Assembly (NCBI RefSeq): GCF_019393635.1
Contig: NC_057866.1
Span: forward strand, 171,462,403-171,526,402
Source: Dromiciops gliroides
Taxonomy: Eukaryota; Chordata; Mammalia; Microbiotheria; Microbiotheriidae
Length of the DNA stretch: 64,000 bases
Direction: 5' to 3'
The notes beneath the pieces were generated by a model. That model did no database searches and had not been told where the DNA came from. It saw only the letters and a list, made by a program, of their open reading frames with translations. This document shows, in pieces, positions 19,999 through 31,827 of the stretch (positions within the stretch are counted from its first letter, which is position 1; every line of letters starts with the position of its first letter). The translations under genes were made by a program, and so were the position numbers.

Positions 19999-22453
19999 GA
20001 TGGGAATGCATCCAGGACCTCTTTGGGGAACTTTGGAGACTCTCAGGAGCCTGTCCTTCCAAACAAGGACGTCCCTACTGAGTTCAGCAGGTTCGGGGGT
20101 CTGGCTCTTGGTCAGGCTTCTCAGCATCCATGCCTGGAGAAAGAGAGAGAGAGACTTAAAAGCCAACCAGACGCAGGGGTGCCGGCTGAAGTAGTATCCA
20201 GATTGATTTGGTCACAATATGTGCACAGACCCAGATTGCTGAGTAAATTGGGTGACCCTTCAGGAGAATTTCTAGGAAGAAATCAGGGAACCCCTAGTTA
20301 GAACATCCTAAGGTCTGTTGAAGTTTGGCAGGGTTGAACAGGTCACTAGGACTAAATAGATATTCTGATATCTATACAAGATACAGAATTAACCTTAGGA
20401 TATCCTCTATGGCCGATTGAGTTTTGAGGGGTTGAAAAGGTCTGGGGATGCCTAAGCAACAATAGACACCCCCAACAAAATATAGGAACACCCCTGGGGG
20501 GAATTAGGTTTAGTGCCTGTTGAGTTTGCAGCTTTGACATCTCCAAACAAGATACAGGCAAGAACATCTAGAGTAGGGCAAAGCAGGGTTCAAGAACCAG
20601 AGGCAGCTGAAGGAAACCCTGAATTAGAAAATTGGAAGGAGACCTTTTCAATTGAGATTAGATGTAGAGGTCCAGGAGTCAAAAATTTCCATTAAAATAA
20701 CTGTATTGACAAAAGAAGAAGAAAGGGAAATTGGTTCTATAGTCTGGGTTAGAGAAGGGATTGAGAAGGGGATTGTAGAATTGTAAATTACTCAGAATTT
20801 GAATTGAGCCATCAGAATGTGTATTCGCTGCAGCCTCAGGTAAACAAAGGAGAAAAAAAAGTGAATGTGATAAATTTGCTGTTAGGGAATACCTGAAATT
20901 TGTGATAGGCAGATTAAAGAAGAGAATCCCCTGGGTCTATCTTTAAAAATATATAAATGGAGTTCCTTAGTGAAATATTGGCTAAGCTGCTACTTTGATA
21001 GTTTCAGATGGTTTAAGTGTGTTGAGAAGGTACAAGGAAGTGTGATTTGTTCTCAAGTGAGAAGGAGGAATAAGTGGTTAGGAAGCTGTTTGCTGGCCTA
21101 CATGGTCTGAAGTGCTGTGATTAAGATTTATTGCTTTAATCAAGTATTTATGATTGGTAAAAGAAAGATGTGCCCTGTCTGCATTGACAGTGTGACTAGG
21201 GGTATGAGAGTGAATAGTTGGGAATTTTTGAAAGAGAAAGAATGAAAGTAGAAGGAAAGAAAAGAGAGAAAAAGAAAGAAGAAAGGAAAGCCCTCCCCCT
21301 TCCTTTCCCCTTTTCTGCTGTGGGGGGAGGAGAGAGCGAACGCCTAGTGTATATTTGTCTTGAGATCTTCTTGCAGTGGAGTAGCTTAAAATCAGGAGTT
21401 ATTTGTAATGTGTAAAAGTTTCAAGGAAAAATACTTTTTTGTGTGGTCTCTAATCATTGAACCACACTGCCAAAGTTCAGTTTTTGTCTTGAAATACAGG
21501 ATAGCCATCAAATTATTTTTAGGGGCTAAGAATGTCTCAGAGTAAAAGGTGGAGGCATATCTAATTTAGCTGAGCCCTTTTTGAGATCTGTTGCATTGCA
21601 AGTGGTTAGGAAATATGCTTTGATGTGCAAAAAGGTTGTTTAAAAATTATTAGAATTGACCAGAAATAATAAGGTAAATTGGCCTATTGGAGCTTCTTTA
21701 ACCAGTCTAAATTCGAAGTAAGAAAATAAATTTTAAAAAGAAATTATATATGTCTAAGTTTGTGCTTGGAATCCAGAAAGAAAAGTTTTGTTTAATTGTT
21801 TGCTAAAGCTACACTAAAAAAAACAACTGGCTAGCTTAAGGAATGGGGGAGGAGCAGGAGGAATCCTGCTGCTCTGGCATTTTCTTTCAGACTGATTGGG
21901 GGGTTGAATGTGGCATTAAAATATTCCTTTAAACCAGCAAAAGGAAAGTTTGTGTTATTAGGGAATCAAGAAGGGTAATTGAATTTGATTGGGCTATCTA
22001 TTTGAGAAACTTTGGGAATCATACAAACTATATATTGCCACTTTAAAAATTATTTCATACTGGAACAATTTAAGGAAAAAAAAACAGGAAAATAGGAAGT
22101 GTTTAGAGTAAGTGATTATGGGATGAATACTAATATGAAATTATCAATGAGGTTCTATATGATATCATTCAGAAAACAAATTCAGGTTTAACTGAATTAA
22201 TTCTGATTTAATTCTAAGTGAAATGTATACTGTTCTATTTGTGTAGTTTTAAGCTGGCTACCTCAAGGTGATTTGTAAAGGAAAAGTGTACAGTAGTTTA
22301 ATAGTTTATTGTATTAGAGATATTGTCAGATTTGGATTCTCTAAATTCCTTTGGGTTATGAATTTAATTAAATGTGATAATGGTTTTCTGTGAAGTGGGA
22401 ATAGTAAGAATATTTTCAGATGTATATTAAGGCTTTAAGATCTAACAGATTCA

Positions 22454-22609
22454 GGGGCAGCTAGGTGGTGCAGTGGATAGAGCACTGGCCCTGGATTCAG
22501 GAGGACCTGAGTTCAAATCCTACCTCAGACACTTTACACACTTACCAGCTGTGTGACCCTGGGCAAGTCACTTAACCCCAATTGCCTCACCAAAAAAAAA
22601 AAAAAAAAA
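22454..22609 (+). repeat. MAR1-type SINE inside provirus
   Basis: Full copy with 17-A tail. Target duplication AGATCTAACAGATTC on both sides. It shows this SINE was still active after the provirus inserted. Confidence 0.92.
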
Positions 22610-22795
22610 GATCTAACAGATTCTTAGTAAAGTATAGTGATTTGATTTTTTTTCCAAAAGTTAGAAGTATGATGGGATCTCTTTGTGAAATGTAATTTGG
22701 TATTAGAGGGGGATGGGACTTGAAATCCTTAGCACAGTCTCTTATCTTAAAGGACAGGAAGAAAAGAAATCTAGAGATAGAGATTTGGTCTGGCT

Positions 22796-22826
<31 letters not shown>

Positions 22827-23895
22827 TGCTGGATTACTTTAAGTTGTATTGTGATCTGGGATACTGTAATTTGAAAGAGCAACAACAAAAATGAGATAAT
22901 GAGAGAATTTTAAAAGGGGCCTAGTAAAATTTGTTATTATTACAAGAATAAGTTAATTGATTTGATATTGATAACAATCATGTCCAAACCTTCTGTGATT
23001 TATGAAATTGTATTAATTGATAGAAAAAGTTTTTTTGGAATCCTGAATATTTGAATATTTGAGTTTCATTCTTAAGGTTTGGTGTATATTTCTATTATGA
23101 GAGTAGACAAAGTGGAAATTTGTTATTGCAACATTGAATCAATTGGTTATTGAATTAATACTAGAACATCTAAATAATTAGTAAGCTATGAGAAAGATCT
23201 TGCTGTTTTGATCTGAATTTATTGGTGCTGAGCAATAGTTCAATTGGTGTCTGAACTTGTCATATATGACATGTTGGTGAACAATAGTAACTTATGAGCT
23301 ATCTTCTATCATCTTAATGGGGAATCTGAAGTTTACTTATGTTATTAATTAATTGGAATTAGAACCTGTGCAGAAACACATGCAAACTAGTTGTCACATT
23401 AAAGATGTTCCCATTGTTTAGGGGAATTCTGAGGACAGTATCTTATGTTTAATATCTAAACCCGTCACACTATGTGCTATTGTGTGGAATATTTTCTAGT
23501 TTGTTCCCAGTATGCAATTTGGGATTGCTTATACTCATTTCAACCATTGCTTGTTATTGAGCATCTCAAGCAGATACATTTGTGTAATGCTAACCTAGGG
23601 ATGAAAAACCTATTTAAGTACAAGTATAGTTAATACTTGCTATCTAGGATATGTGATCCTTGAGAAGAGAATTCATTTTTAGTGCTGATTATTGGGACTT
23701 GCTATCTAAGATGCTATGGGCTCTGAGTCTGACTCCAGTTGTGACTATAAAGGAATGGTGAACCATATGTTCCATGATACCAGCAACCCTATAGGGGTTT
23801 TACATGTGTGTGCTGCAGGGGGAGTTCTAAGTTTTATGTGAGGATTAGATCTGAAACAATTGAGTGAAAACTTTTAGAGAAATAAAGCGAAATGG

Positions 23896-23897
<2 letters not shown>

Positions 23898-23972
<75 letters not shown>
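23898..23972. repeat. (TA)n microsatellite
   Basis: Alternating TA with short ACAC, within the provirus interior. Confidence 0.9.
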
Positions 23973-23976
<4 letters not shown>

Positions 23977-25203
23977 ATTTGGAAAGATTTAAGAGTTCTG
24001 CCATCAGTGGTGTTTTGAAACATTTCGATTATATGGCTTGCATGTAGCAAGGTAGTGGTAACCCTTTGATCTGTTGTTCATAATGTCTGTCAGATACAGA
24101 ACTAGGTAAAGCTTCAAACAGCTTGGGACATTTGTGCCATCTCTCACTGGAAGCAGGACATTTGTGAACAGCTTTTTGCTCCTGATGCAGGATCCTGGGG
24201 GTTCCTGGATTCATTCTTTGAGTTTTCCCCTTTTCCCTGTTGTTGTCCTTTTAAATTTTTGGTCTTTATCTCTTTAACCTCTTGATAGTTTCTTTTATCT
24301 AGGCTCAAGTCATCCAATTTTATGGTAGCAATTCCAGCCTATATACTTCTTCACCCTCTGGACCAGGCCTGACAGGATTTTTGCTCCTTCTACTACCAGC
24401 TCTACACACACATTCAACTTGGAGCAGTTACAGAAGAAGAGATCTTTGCCCTCTTTTCCCTTAGCTATTGGAAGAATAGATAGGGAAATGTAGTGGTAGT
24501 CTGGTGGGCCCGAGTCCAGTTGGGGATACTTAGGCTTGGAAGGGGTCAGTTAGAGATTAATCTTTATTTGGATAAAATTGGGAAACAGTTGTATTTGCTA
24601 TTAAAATTTGCTTTGTAAAAGGTTCTAATAGGGGCATCTGAGGTCAAAGATGAAAATTGCTAAGTCAGTGGACACTGGGAGCACATAACTGAAATTGCAA
24701 AGAGACTTTAAGTCATGTTTGTTGTTTTAATATTAGTAGTTATTGACATCACTTCTTTGTGTTATATCTGGGGGTTGTTAACAAAACCAGCCTTGAGAGG
24801 ACACTGTTGGCTTTGTGACAAAAACTGCTTACATGTCTTCCCAAGAATTGGACAAGTAGATGGTATATTAGGATAATTAATTAGACCCCAATTTGTGTCC
24901 AGAAAGATACCTATGGAACAGGATTAGGTATTCAGTTGTAATTTTTGGAATTCTCCTTATACTTGTCCTTGTTTAGTCCCCTGCTTTATAGGTTTGATAC
25001 AGTGCACCATTCAACAGATGCAGCTGATGGTGACCCAGCAGTTCACTGATAAAAGAGCAAAGAAACTTCAGAAAGGAGAGACTGGTGATGAGTTGGAATT
25101 TGACTGGTGAGCTGAAATCCTGTACAATCGATGGCTGAAGGGCTTGACAACAATGACTCAAATCCAGAATATGCTCTCTGAGCATAAAAGAAAAAGGGGG
25201 GAT

Positions 25204-25825
25204 TGTATGAGATGATTATGGATTTGAGTCAGATTAAACTCTGAGGATGGGTCTGGAAGATACCCAGCCCCGCCCCACCCCAATATAGTTAGTTTCTCTG
25301 TCTTTGCTTAAAGTTTTATCACTTACCAATTACCATCATTTACCCTCTGCTTTGTCTCCTTACTTATCAGCCACATCTCAGTTTTACTGCCTGTAATAAA
25401 AATTGTGTCTCTGGCTAGTCTGCCTCCTCCTCCTACATGTCAGACCCCAGTCCCTGTCATGGATTAACTGCAATCAGATAGGGGAATGCCTCCCCTTTTC
25501 TTTGACATTCCTCAGACTCGTTACCTCCTCCCCTTTTCCCCCTCGTTCTTGGAACATGTATACATGTCTCCATACATTGATCACAAGCTAAGCACGCATC
25601 CTGGGTGAGATAGGATTGGATGTTAGATTGTGAGCTCACCCTAGTTCACATGGGGACTTTCCCCCACCAAAATTACTATAAAAACTCAAGGCATGTATTA
25701 ATTATTGTGGCTTGATCTCAGGATTGAGTTTGCCCATTCTTGCAAGAATGTAATAAATCTGTCTCTGCTTGACTTGGTGGTCTCCTTGAGTTATTTGGGT
25801 AAACTGAGGCAGTTTGTCCTAAACA
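25204..25825 (+). repeat. 3' LTR
   Basis: About 622 bp, closely matching 19376-19998. Followed directly by GTTA. Confidence 0.9.
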
Positions 25826-26385
25826 GTTATATTGTTGATGGGATGGGGAGAGGTTAGAGAAAAGTTTGGAGATGTCCTAAGTGCTTGGAACAGAGTAAGT
25901 ACCTAAGTTGGCTGAAGACAAAGGGAGGAAAAGTGGAAAAAAAGGAAAAAATAAAGTTAATTAAAAAGTAAACAAAGGAACAGTTACAACAACTCAGGAA
26001 ATAGAAGTTCATTAGGAGACAAAAAAGCTCATGAGATATTAAATTCCATACATATTAAAAGTTCCCAAGTTAAGGTAGAATTTATGAGACCTGAGATGAA
26101 AACTCACAAACATGTTTATTTGTTTGGTGTGGGGTCGGTTTCCCCCCTTGGAATAAAGCTTCCCCTTGGGAGATCAGACAGACCCAAGGCCTTCCCCAAA
26201 ATAAGCATGTCTCACCTCTACCCCACCCCAGGGGCTTCTCTAAGATGTTGGCTTCAGTCTAGGGAATAAATCATAGGACCAAGAAATTGCCCAGCTCCTT
26301 GGTGGGCTGCTCTGTGTTCTTGTTCTTGCTCTTGTCCTCAGGCTTAGCCACACTTTCTGAGTCCAAGGAGTCAGAAGCCACTGTC
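25826..26385 (+). repeat. Duplicated block, copy 1 (paralogous to 48580-49150)
   Basis: After the provirus the sequence runs parallel to 48580-49150: CCTAAGTGCTTGGAACAGAGTAA, GAACAGTTACAAC, TGAGATGAAAACTCAC, AGATCAGACAGACCCAAGG, CTTAGCCACACTTTCTGAG. The start has a MIR-like 3' tail. Copy 2 lacks the provirus. Either segmental duplication or two copies of one old repeat. Confidence 0.7.
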
Positions 26386-27033
26386 CTAATGTTATGGAAC
26401 AAGGGACCCAAAGCCCCAAGAATCCTTAAACTTTCCCAAGGGAAAAGCATCTCTGCCTCCCACCTCAGGAATGCAGTGTGGTATAAGAATATAATTATTA
26501 ATAATTCATATCTAGAAGAAATCCAAAAGCTTCTCTCCCCCTCCCCAGCCTGGGAAGAGACTGCAGCCTATCAAAAGGAATGCAGATTGACCTTTCTGAC
26601 TACCTAGGGGAGGGAAACTCACCTTGAATACCCCCCCCCCCGAGTCATGTCAATCGATGGAGTTGAATCATACCAACCAAATAGCTTAGATCAATGTTTG
26701 GGAACGCACCTCTACCTGAAAGAACATAAAATTCCCTGGAGACAGGAGGATAGTACTCTTGCCATGCTTGCTTTTCCTACTCTCTTATGCTTGCTGCTAC
26801 AAGCTCCTCTTACCCTGAGGCTGGCTATCCCCAGCCCCATTTCCTGGGATTCCAGACTGGGTGTATTACTAGTGGGGAAGTTTTTCAGATATGCAACTTA
26901 ATAATAAATGCTTGCTGACAAAACTGATGCAATAGCCTCTAATTTATAAGTATCAATATCTTAGAAGCCTTATCCTGGCTCCCCAATAATTTAGAACAGA
27001 GACAGGCTTCCCCCCAATATTTTAAATGACACA
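26386..27033 (+). mobile_element. LTR-like fossil
   Basis: The sequence starts where homology with copy 2 (at 49150) stops, as expected of an insertion. It has AATAATAAATGCTTGC as a poly-A signal and ends TTAAATGACACA. A primer-binding-like GTTGGCAACAAAAATTGGTG follows, which suggests an ERVL-like (class III) LTR. Probably a single LTR with little interior; edges uncertain. Confidence 0.45.
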
Positions 27034-27144
27034 GTTGGCAACAAAAATTGGTGTTTGAATCCTGAACTCTTCTGATCCTTACTTTCAAGAAATCTAGATA
27101 AGAAATTCTGTGTTTGTATGTGTAACCTATTTCTGGTGATTGAG

Positions 27145-27723
27145 TGGTATATGGTGGACTTGAGTCAGTTCAGACTCTGAGGTTGGGGTCTAGAAAGTTC
27201 CCAGCTCCCAGTCCCTTTTATTGTTAGACCATTCTGTCCATAATCCATCCCTTTGCTAAAATACACCCCCTCCCCTTTTTCTGTGGCCAAGGTTCAGGAG
27301 AGCTGTCTCCTGTTAGCTCAGACCCACCCTGATACTATCTCTCCCTTCTTGCATTCCTAAGCCCTAGCTCCTGCTACCAGCTCCTGGTACCATCTCTCCC
27401 TTCTTCCCCCTTGTACCCTCTTTACATGGGCAGAGTGGTTTCACCCTTTTCCTCTCCCCCTCCCCAGCTGAGCATGTCTCCAGGTGCTGAACATGCATAC
27501 TGGGTGAGGAAAATTGAATTTTAGATTGTGAGCTCACCCTGAGCAGGAAGGGACTAGCCCCTCAAACTTTCATAAAAAGCCAACTCATGGGGGCAGCTAG
27601 ATGGCGCAGTGGATAGAGCACCGGCCCTGGAGTCAGGAGTACCTGAGTTCAAATCCAGCCTCAGACACATAACACTTACTAGCTGTGTGACCCTAGGTAA
27701 GTCACTTAACCCCAATTGCTTCA

Positions 27724-27757
<34 letters not shown>

Positions 27758-28720
27758 CCAACTCATGAGTTCATCAGCACGCTACTCATCCCTTGCATGG
27801 AGTCAACCATTCTCTTCAGAATGAAATAAATCTTTATCTGCTTGACTTGGTGGTCTTCTCAAATTATGTGGGTAAACTGAGACCATTGTCCCATACAGAT
27901 GGGGGCTCATCCGGGATATCTTTAAGGGTCTGTGTAGACCCCCTAGGAGTCTGGTCTTCCAAACAAGGATGTTTCTGATGAGTTCAGCAGGTTTGGTGGG
28001 ATGGCTCTTTGTAGGGCTTCTCAGCATCCCTTCCTGGAAAGAGAAACCTAAGATCCAACCAGATAAAGAATGCTGGCTGAAATAACTATCCAGATTTGGT
28101 CTCACAAGTCTGTGCACAGACCTAGATTGGTGAGTATCTGGGTGACTGGGGACAGGGGGATTTCAAAAATGGGGTTGGACTTGAGTGGCCAGAGTGTGAG
28201 CAAGACATGTGGCTGTGCACTAAGAGAGAGGGAGCCCTTACTTGCAGTTCTACTCTTCTGAGAAGAAAGGAGTCAGGGATGGACTAAGAGGTGGTGTGTG
28301 AATGTACTCTGGTGATGAAATGGGTGGTCTGACCAGGAGCTAGAAGAAATCAAGAACCCTTGGTTAAAAACATCTTAAAGCCTGTTGAGTTGGGGTTGAA
28401 AAAGTCCAGGGACAATTGGACAATTGACATGCCACAAAATACAGGAGGACCTCTAGGGGGGATAAAGATTGAAAAGCCTGGCTTGAAAAAGCCAGGTTAA
28501 ATAAAAACCCTGGGTTATACAATTGGCAGAAAAGGAATCCCAGAAAAACCCTAAAAGACCAAAGTTGGATAAAAATCAGAATTTAACCATAAGACAATAT
28601 GGAAAAAAACAATAAAAGTGTACAGTCTAATGGGGTGGAACCTCTGCCAGAGGTCCCCTGAGATAGTCCCCTAGGAAACAAATTAGAGAACTGGTATATC
28701 CTAAGATAAGAAAAAGATGA
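27145..28720 (+). mobile_element. Partial class I retroviral fossil: LTR, primer-binding region, leader
   Basis: The LTR at 27145-27897 aligns with the 19376 LTR family (TTGAGTCAG, AACTCTGAGG, TAAATCTTTATCTGCTTGACTTGGTGGT). It is followed by GATGGGGGCTCATCCGGGAT, close to the proline-tRNA type primer-binding region of gammaretroviruses. The leader (TCCAAACAAGGATGTTTCTG, GAGTTCAGCAGGTTTGG) matches the first provirus at 20055-20110. The interior fades out by about 28720 with no 3' LTR in place. A SINE sits in the LTR. Confidence 0.75.
27590..27757 (+). repeat. MAR1-type SINE inside LTR
   Basis: Full copy with a 34-A tail. Target duplication AAAGCCAACTCATG on both sides. The long tail and close match to consensus mark it as young. 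Confidence 0.93.
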
Positions 28721-28928
28721 TAAAATCTTATTGTTTAATGTGGGCAGGGGCACCTACCCCATCTTCCCCTACTCATTCCCCCCAGTTTTCAACTTTGCTG
28801 ATTCAAATATTCTGTTCAGCAATTTGGAACTGTGGCCAAAGGGCTATAAAACCAGGTCTACTCTTTTACCTAGTAACAGCATTACTAGTTCATTATCCAA
28901 AAAAAAGAGATAAAAAACAAAAAGTTAA

Positions 28929-28929
<1 letters not shown>

Positions 28930-28959
<30 letters not shown>

Positions 28960-29505
28960 TACGGTATATATGGCAGCACTTTTATGGTACAAAAAATTTG
29001 AAATTGAGGAGATGCCCATCAGTTAGGGAAGGGCTGAGATTAAGATAGAAAACTATTGTGCTATAAGAAATAAGCAGGATGCTGTCAGAAAATCCTGGAT
29101 TTACATGAACTGATGCAAATTGAAATATACTGCATACAAAGTATCATCAAGATTGTAAGATGATCAGTGTAAATGACTTAGCTATACTCAGCAACACAAT
29201 GATCCAAGGCAACTCTGAAGGACTTATGAAAAACATGATCCATCTCTAGAGAAAGAACTGATGGTGTCTGAGTACAGATTTAAGCCTAATTTTTTTAGTT
29301 TTTTTTTGTCTCTTTTCTTTCACCACTTAATATGGAACTGTTTTGCATAACTACACATGTGTAACTTATATTGAATTGCTTGATTTCTTAAGGTGGGGGA
29401 GAGAAGAGAATTTGGAAAATAAAGTTTTTAAAATGGATATTAAATATTGTTTTTACATGTAATTGGGGAAAATAAAATTATAAATAAATGCTGAAAAAAT
29501 TGGAA
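28930..29505 (+). mobile_element. L1/HAL1-type 3' end, 5'-truncated
   Basis: (TA)n, then GGCAGCACTTTTATGG, TTTGAAATTGAGGAGATGCC, AACTGATGGTGTCTGAGTAC, TTTTTACATGTAATTGGGGA and AATAAAATTA plus A-rich tail. It has the same tail family as 6000-6535 and 16100-16246. Confidence 0.7.
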
Positions 29506-29532
29506 AAAAAGGAAAGAAATGTTTGTTGATTT

Positions 29533-29745
29533 AAACTCAGTACCTGGTGAAGCTCTGGCATGGAAACTCCATGAGGTGTGAACTCTTCCCTGCTACTTCC
29601 ATCTAAAGCAGAGCCCAGGAACCAAGGATGTTAAGGAGGTCACACCTTTCAGGCTGATTTAAACTCAGTACCCTGTGAAGCTCTGGCTTGGAAACTCCCT
29701 CAGGTGTGAACTCTTCCTTGCTACTTCCATCTAAAGCAGAGCCCA
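29533..29745 (+). repeat. Tandem duplicate of a TRIM promoter segment
   Basis: The block TTTAAACTCAGTACC...AGGTGTGAACTCTTCC...AAAGCAGAGCCCAG occurs twice (29530-29612 and 29656-29745). Between them is GGAACCAAGGATGTTAAGGA then TCACACCTTTCAGG, which matches the gene B promoter at 30978-31012. T-box-like sites lie at 29574-29582, 29640-29647 (reverse) and 29702-29710. Confidence 0.7.
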
Positions 29746-29746
29746 G

Positions 29747-30302
29747 TGTGTTGTTTAAAATTCTAAATGTGGGTTCTAATCTGCCCCCCCCCCCCCGGGT
29801 TTTGGGGAAATTGGCTAAAATCAATGATAAATTCACCAGGAGTTTAGGCTTTTAAGGGTTTATTAAAAGATATAAGATAGTAAAGAGAGAAAGATTGAGA
29901 ACAGATTTCTTATAGCATGGAAATCCTAGTCTTCCTAACCTCCCATGTGAAGTCCAGCAATCATGGCAATCTCTCCAGCAAAAGAGAGAGAAGTTCCCTG
30001 CCAGCATTCTCTTCCTCCTTCATGTCCATGTCCGCCTCCCAGAAATGGGAGGTTCTTCAAGCTAGAATGTCTAGAATCATTAAAATTCATTGGTTCACTG
30101 GACCCGAATTGGTCTCAATGTAAAATTCAATGTTTTTAGCTTCTGAGAGCAATACCCTCTGAAGTACCACCTGGATGTGCTTATAATCTAGTTAACTGGA
30201 AGTAAGCCAGTCAGCAGTCAGTCACTCTTACCCAATTCTGTCAGTTTAGATCAATCTCCGGGTGGGTCCCTGAGTATCTGCTAAATCCCCTTATCTACCA
30301 CA
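29747..30302 (-). repeat. LTR, reverse, upstream of gene B
   Basis: On the minus strand it runs from TGTGGTAGATAAGGGG to a 3' part with AATAAACCCTTAAAAGCCTA, a C/G tract and TTTTAAACAACACA. It is the same family as the LTR at 63346, which shares AAAAGCCTAAACTC and TTTTAAACTTCACA. No interior is attached, so a solo LTR. It splits the gene B upstream region. Confidence 0.7.
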
Positions 30303-30311
30303 TTCCATTAT

Positions 30312-30957
30312 CTTTTTGTTTTTTCACTAAGAAGCTTCTTGCTTTTATTGTTAGGATCTGGGTTACTTGAGAGGGATGAAACAAAAGGAGTGTGTGGCTC
30401 CAATACCTGGCCACCAGCTGTGTTTCACATCATCTTGGGCTTATTTTCACTTTTTTTTTTTTTTTTTTTTAGTGAGGCAATTGGGGTTAAGTGACTTGCC
30501 CAGGGTCACACAGCTAGTAAGTGTTAAGTGTCTGAGGCCGGATTTGAACTCAGGTCCTCCTGACTCCAGGGCCGGTGCTCTATCCACTGTGGCACCTAAC
30601 TGCCCCTTGGGCTTATTTTCAACCTGATTGAAGATCTTGCTGTTGTAGATGCCCACAATACTGACCACCATCTCTGGCAGGATGATCATGTCTGGAAGGA
30701 GTTTCTTCAGGACCTCAGGCTTTTCCATGGGGGGTGTTTCCTTCTTGGCCTTCCTCGGGCACTTAAGGACGAATGCTGCTTACGCCACAGACCCCAGCTG
30801 AGTCTCTGCCACTTCCCAGTGCTTTACAACTGCATGAGCTGTTCATAAGACATGGCCAGGAGCTGATCCAGGTCCACGCCTCAGTACCTGAACTTCTGGA
30901 AGGTTCGCTTATTCTTCTGCTCCACTTCTGCCATCTTGTCTGCTGTCAGGAAAAGCT
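30312..30957 (-). pseudogene. RPS15P: RPS15 processed pseudogene
   Basis: On the minus strand it starts ATGGCAGAAGTGGAGCAGAA at 30934. It reads close to ribosomal protein uS19 (RPS15): [49 protein letters not shown] and FNQVENKPK, ending with a match to the usual THSS-RFIPLK tail near 30365. There are no introns, and a short poly-T (poly-A tail) lies at the left. TCCATTATCT at 30304-30313 and 30957-30966 is its target duplication. Stops, frameshifts and an internal deletion make it non-functional. A SINE interrupts it. Confidence 0.9.
30451..30605 (-). repeat. MAR1-type SINE inside RPS15 pseudogene
   Basis: Poly-T of 20, then reverse core to head. Target duplication CTTGGGCTTATTTTCA on both sides. 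Confidence 0.93.
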
Positions 30958-30998
30958 CCATTATCTTGACACACTAAGAACCAAGGAAGTTAAGGAGA

Positions 30999-31018
30999 TC
31001 ACACCTTTGAGGTGTGAA
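30999..31018 (+). promoter_or_regulatory. T-box-like inverted repeat, gene B promoter
   Basis: TCACACCT, TTG, AGGTGTGAA: two T-box half-sites facing each other with a 3-bp spacer. Known T (Brachyury) palindromes join the same half-sites directly. It lies about 30-40 bp upstream of the TATA box. Confidence 0.6.
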
Positions 31019-31047
31019 CAAGAGAGGTGGAGCCAAGGAACCTAGAG

Positions 31048-31057
31048 GATATAAAGG
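31048..31057 (+). promoter_or_regulatory. Gene B TATA box
   Basis: GATATAAAGG, aligned with GATATAAAAGG of gene C and CAATAAAAGG of gene A. Confidence 0.75.
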
Positions 31058-31082
31058 GCCAGGTCAATGGAATGATCCAAAA

Positions 31083-31156
31083 TCAGAGTCTGATTCTTGG
31101 AGACTCTGCTCTGGAGTTGTAGACCCTGAAGAAACCCTAGATCTGTGGAAGTAAAG
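31083..31156 (+). other. Gene B non-coding exon 1
   Basis: From about 28 bp after the TATA box to AAGTAAAG before donor GTAAGT (31157). Aligns with exon 1 of genes C and D. The start is estimated. Confidence 0.62.
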
Positions 31157-31370
31157 GTAAGTTTCCCCACTTTGGAATGATTTGTTTTTCTTGATTTCAG
31201 GCAGCAAGTCCTATCCAAGAAAAGGCATGAAGGTTGCTCATTCCAGGTGAAGGAGTATGAAGCTACCAGCTCAATCAAAGAAAGGAGGAGATATCAAAGC
31301 AGAGAGTATCCCTGGAGATTTTCAGGTTCACCTGAGGACAGAGCAACTTTTATTAAGATTGTAGAAAAGA

Positions 31371-31518
31371 TAGGGCAGCTAGGTGGCTCAGTGGATAAAG
31401 CAATTGTCCTGGATTCAGGAAGGCCTGAGTTCAAATCCAGCCTCGGACACTTAGCACTTACTAGCTGTGTGACCCTGGGCAAGTTACTTAACCCTCATTG
31501 CCCTGAAAAAGAAAAGTC
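31371..31518 (+). repeat. MAR1-type SINE
   Basis: Head GGGCAGCTAGGTGGCTCAG, core and A-rich tail, in gene B intron 1. The matching intron of gene D (about 62850) lacks it. Confidence 0.88.
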
Positions 31519-31827
31519 AAGATTAGAGCAAAGACATTTTTATTTCTAGCCCCAGTTTCGATGATAAAATATTATTCAGCTTTGTATTTCCCTAACCTGA
31601 TGGCTGACTACTTAGCTTAAAATTGGGCTTTTGAGAGATTTTAAGATTTCTGGAACTTCCAAATCCTAAATGTAAAATAAAGAAGTTGGCTAACATGCTC
31701 TCTCTGGCCTTATCCTATTTTGATATCTGAGAAGCTATTGATTCTGAATCTTTGTATGTGAAGGATGGGGCCATATAGTAGGTATGACATTAGAATAATC
31801 TCAAGTTTAAAATTATTGAGAAAATAA

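Larger units (their letters stand above)
19376..25825 (+). mobile_element. Provirus with paired LTRs and target duplication
   Basis: 5' LTR 19376-19998 and 3' LTR 25204-25825, both starting TGTATGAGATG and ending in AAACA, with GTTA target duplication at 19372-19375 and 25826-25829. A polypurine tract (AAAAGAAAAAGGGGGGA) precedes the 3' LTR. The leader after the 5' LTR is shared with the element at 27145, which has a proline-type primer-binding region, so class I (gammaretrovirus-like). The internal 5.2 kb is AT-rich with little recognisable coding sequence; an envelope transmembrane tail-like stretch lies near 24985-25110. It is broken. By eye the LTRs differ at roughly 25-30 of about 620 positions, so it is of moderate age. 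Confidence 0.88.
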
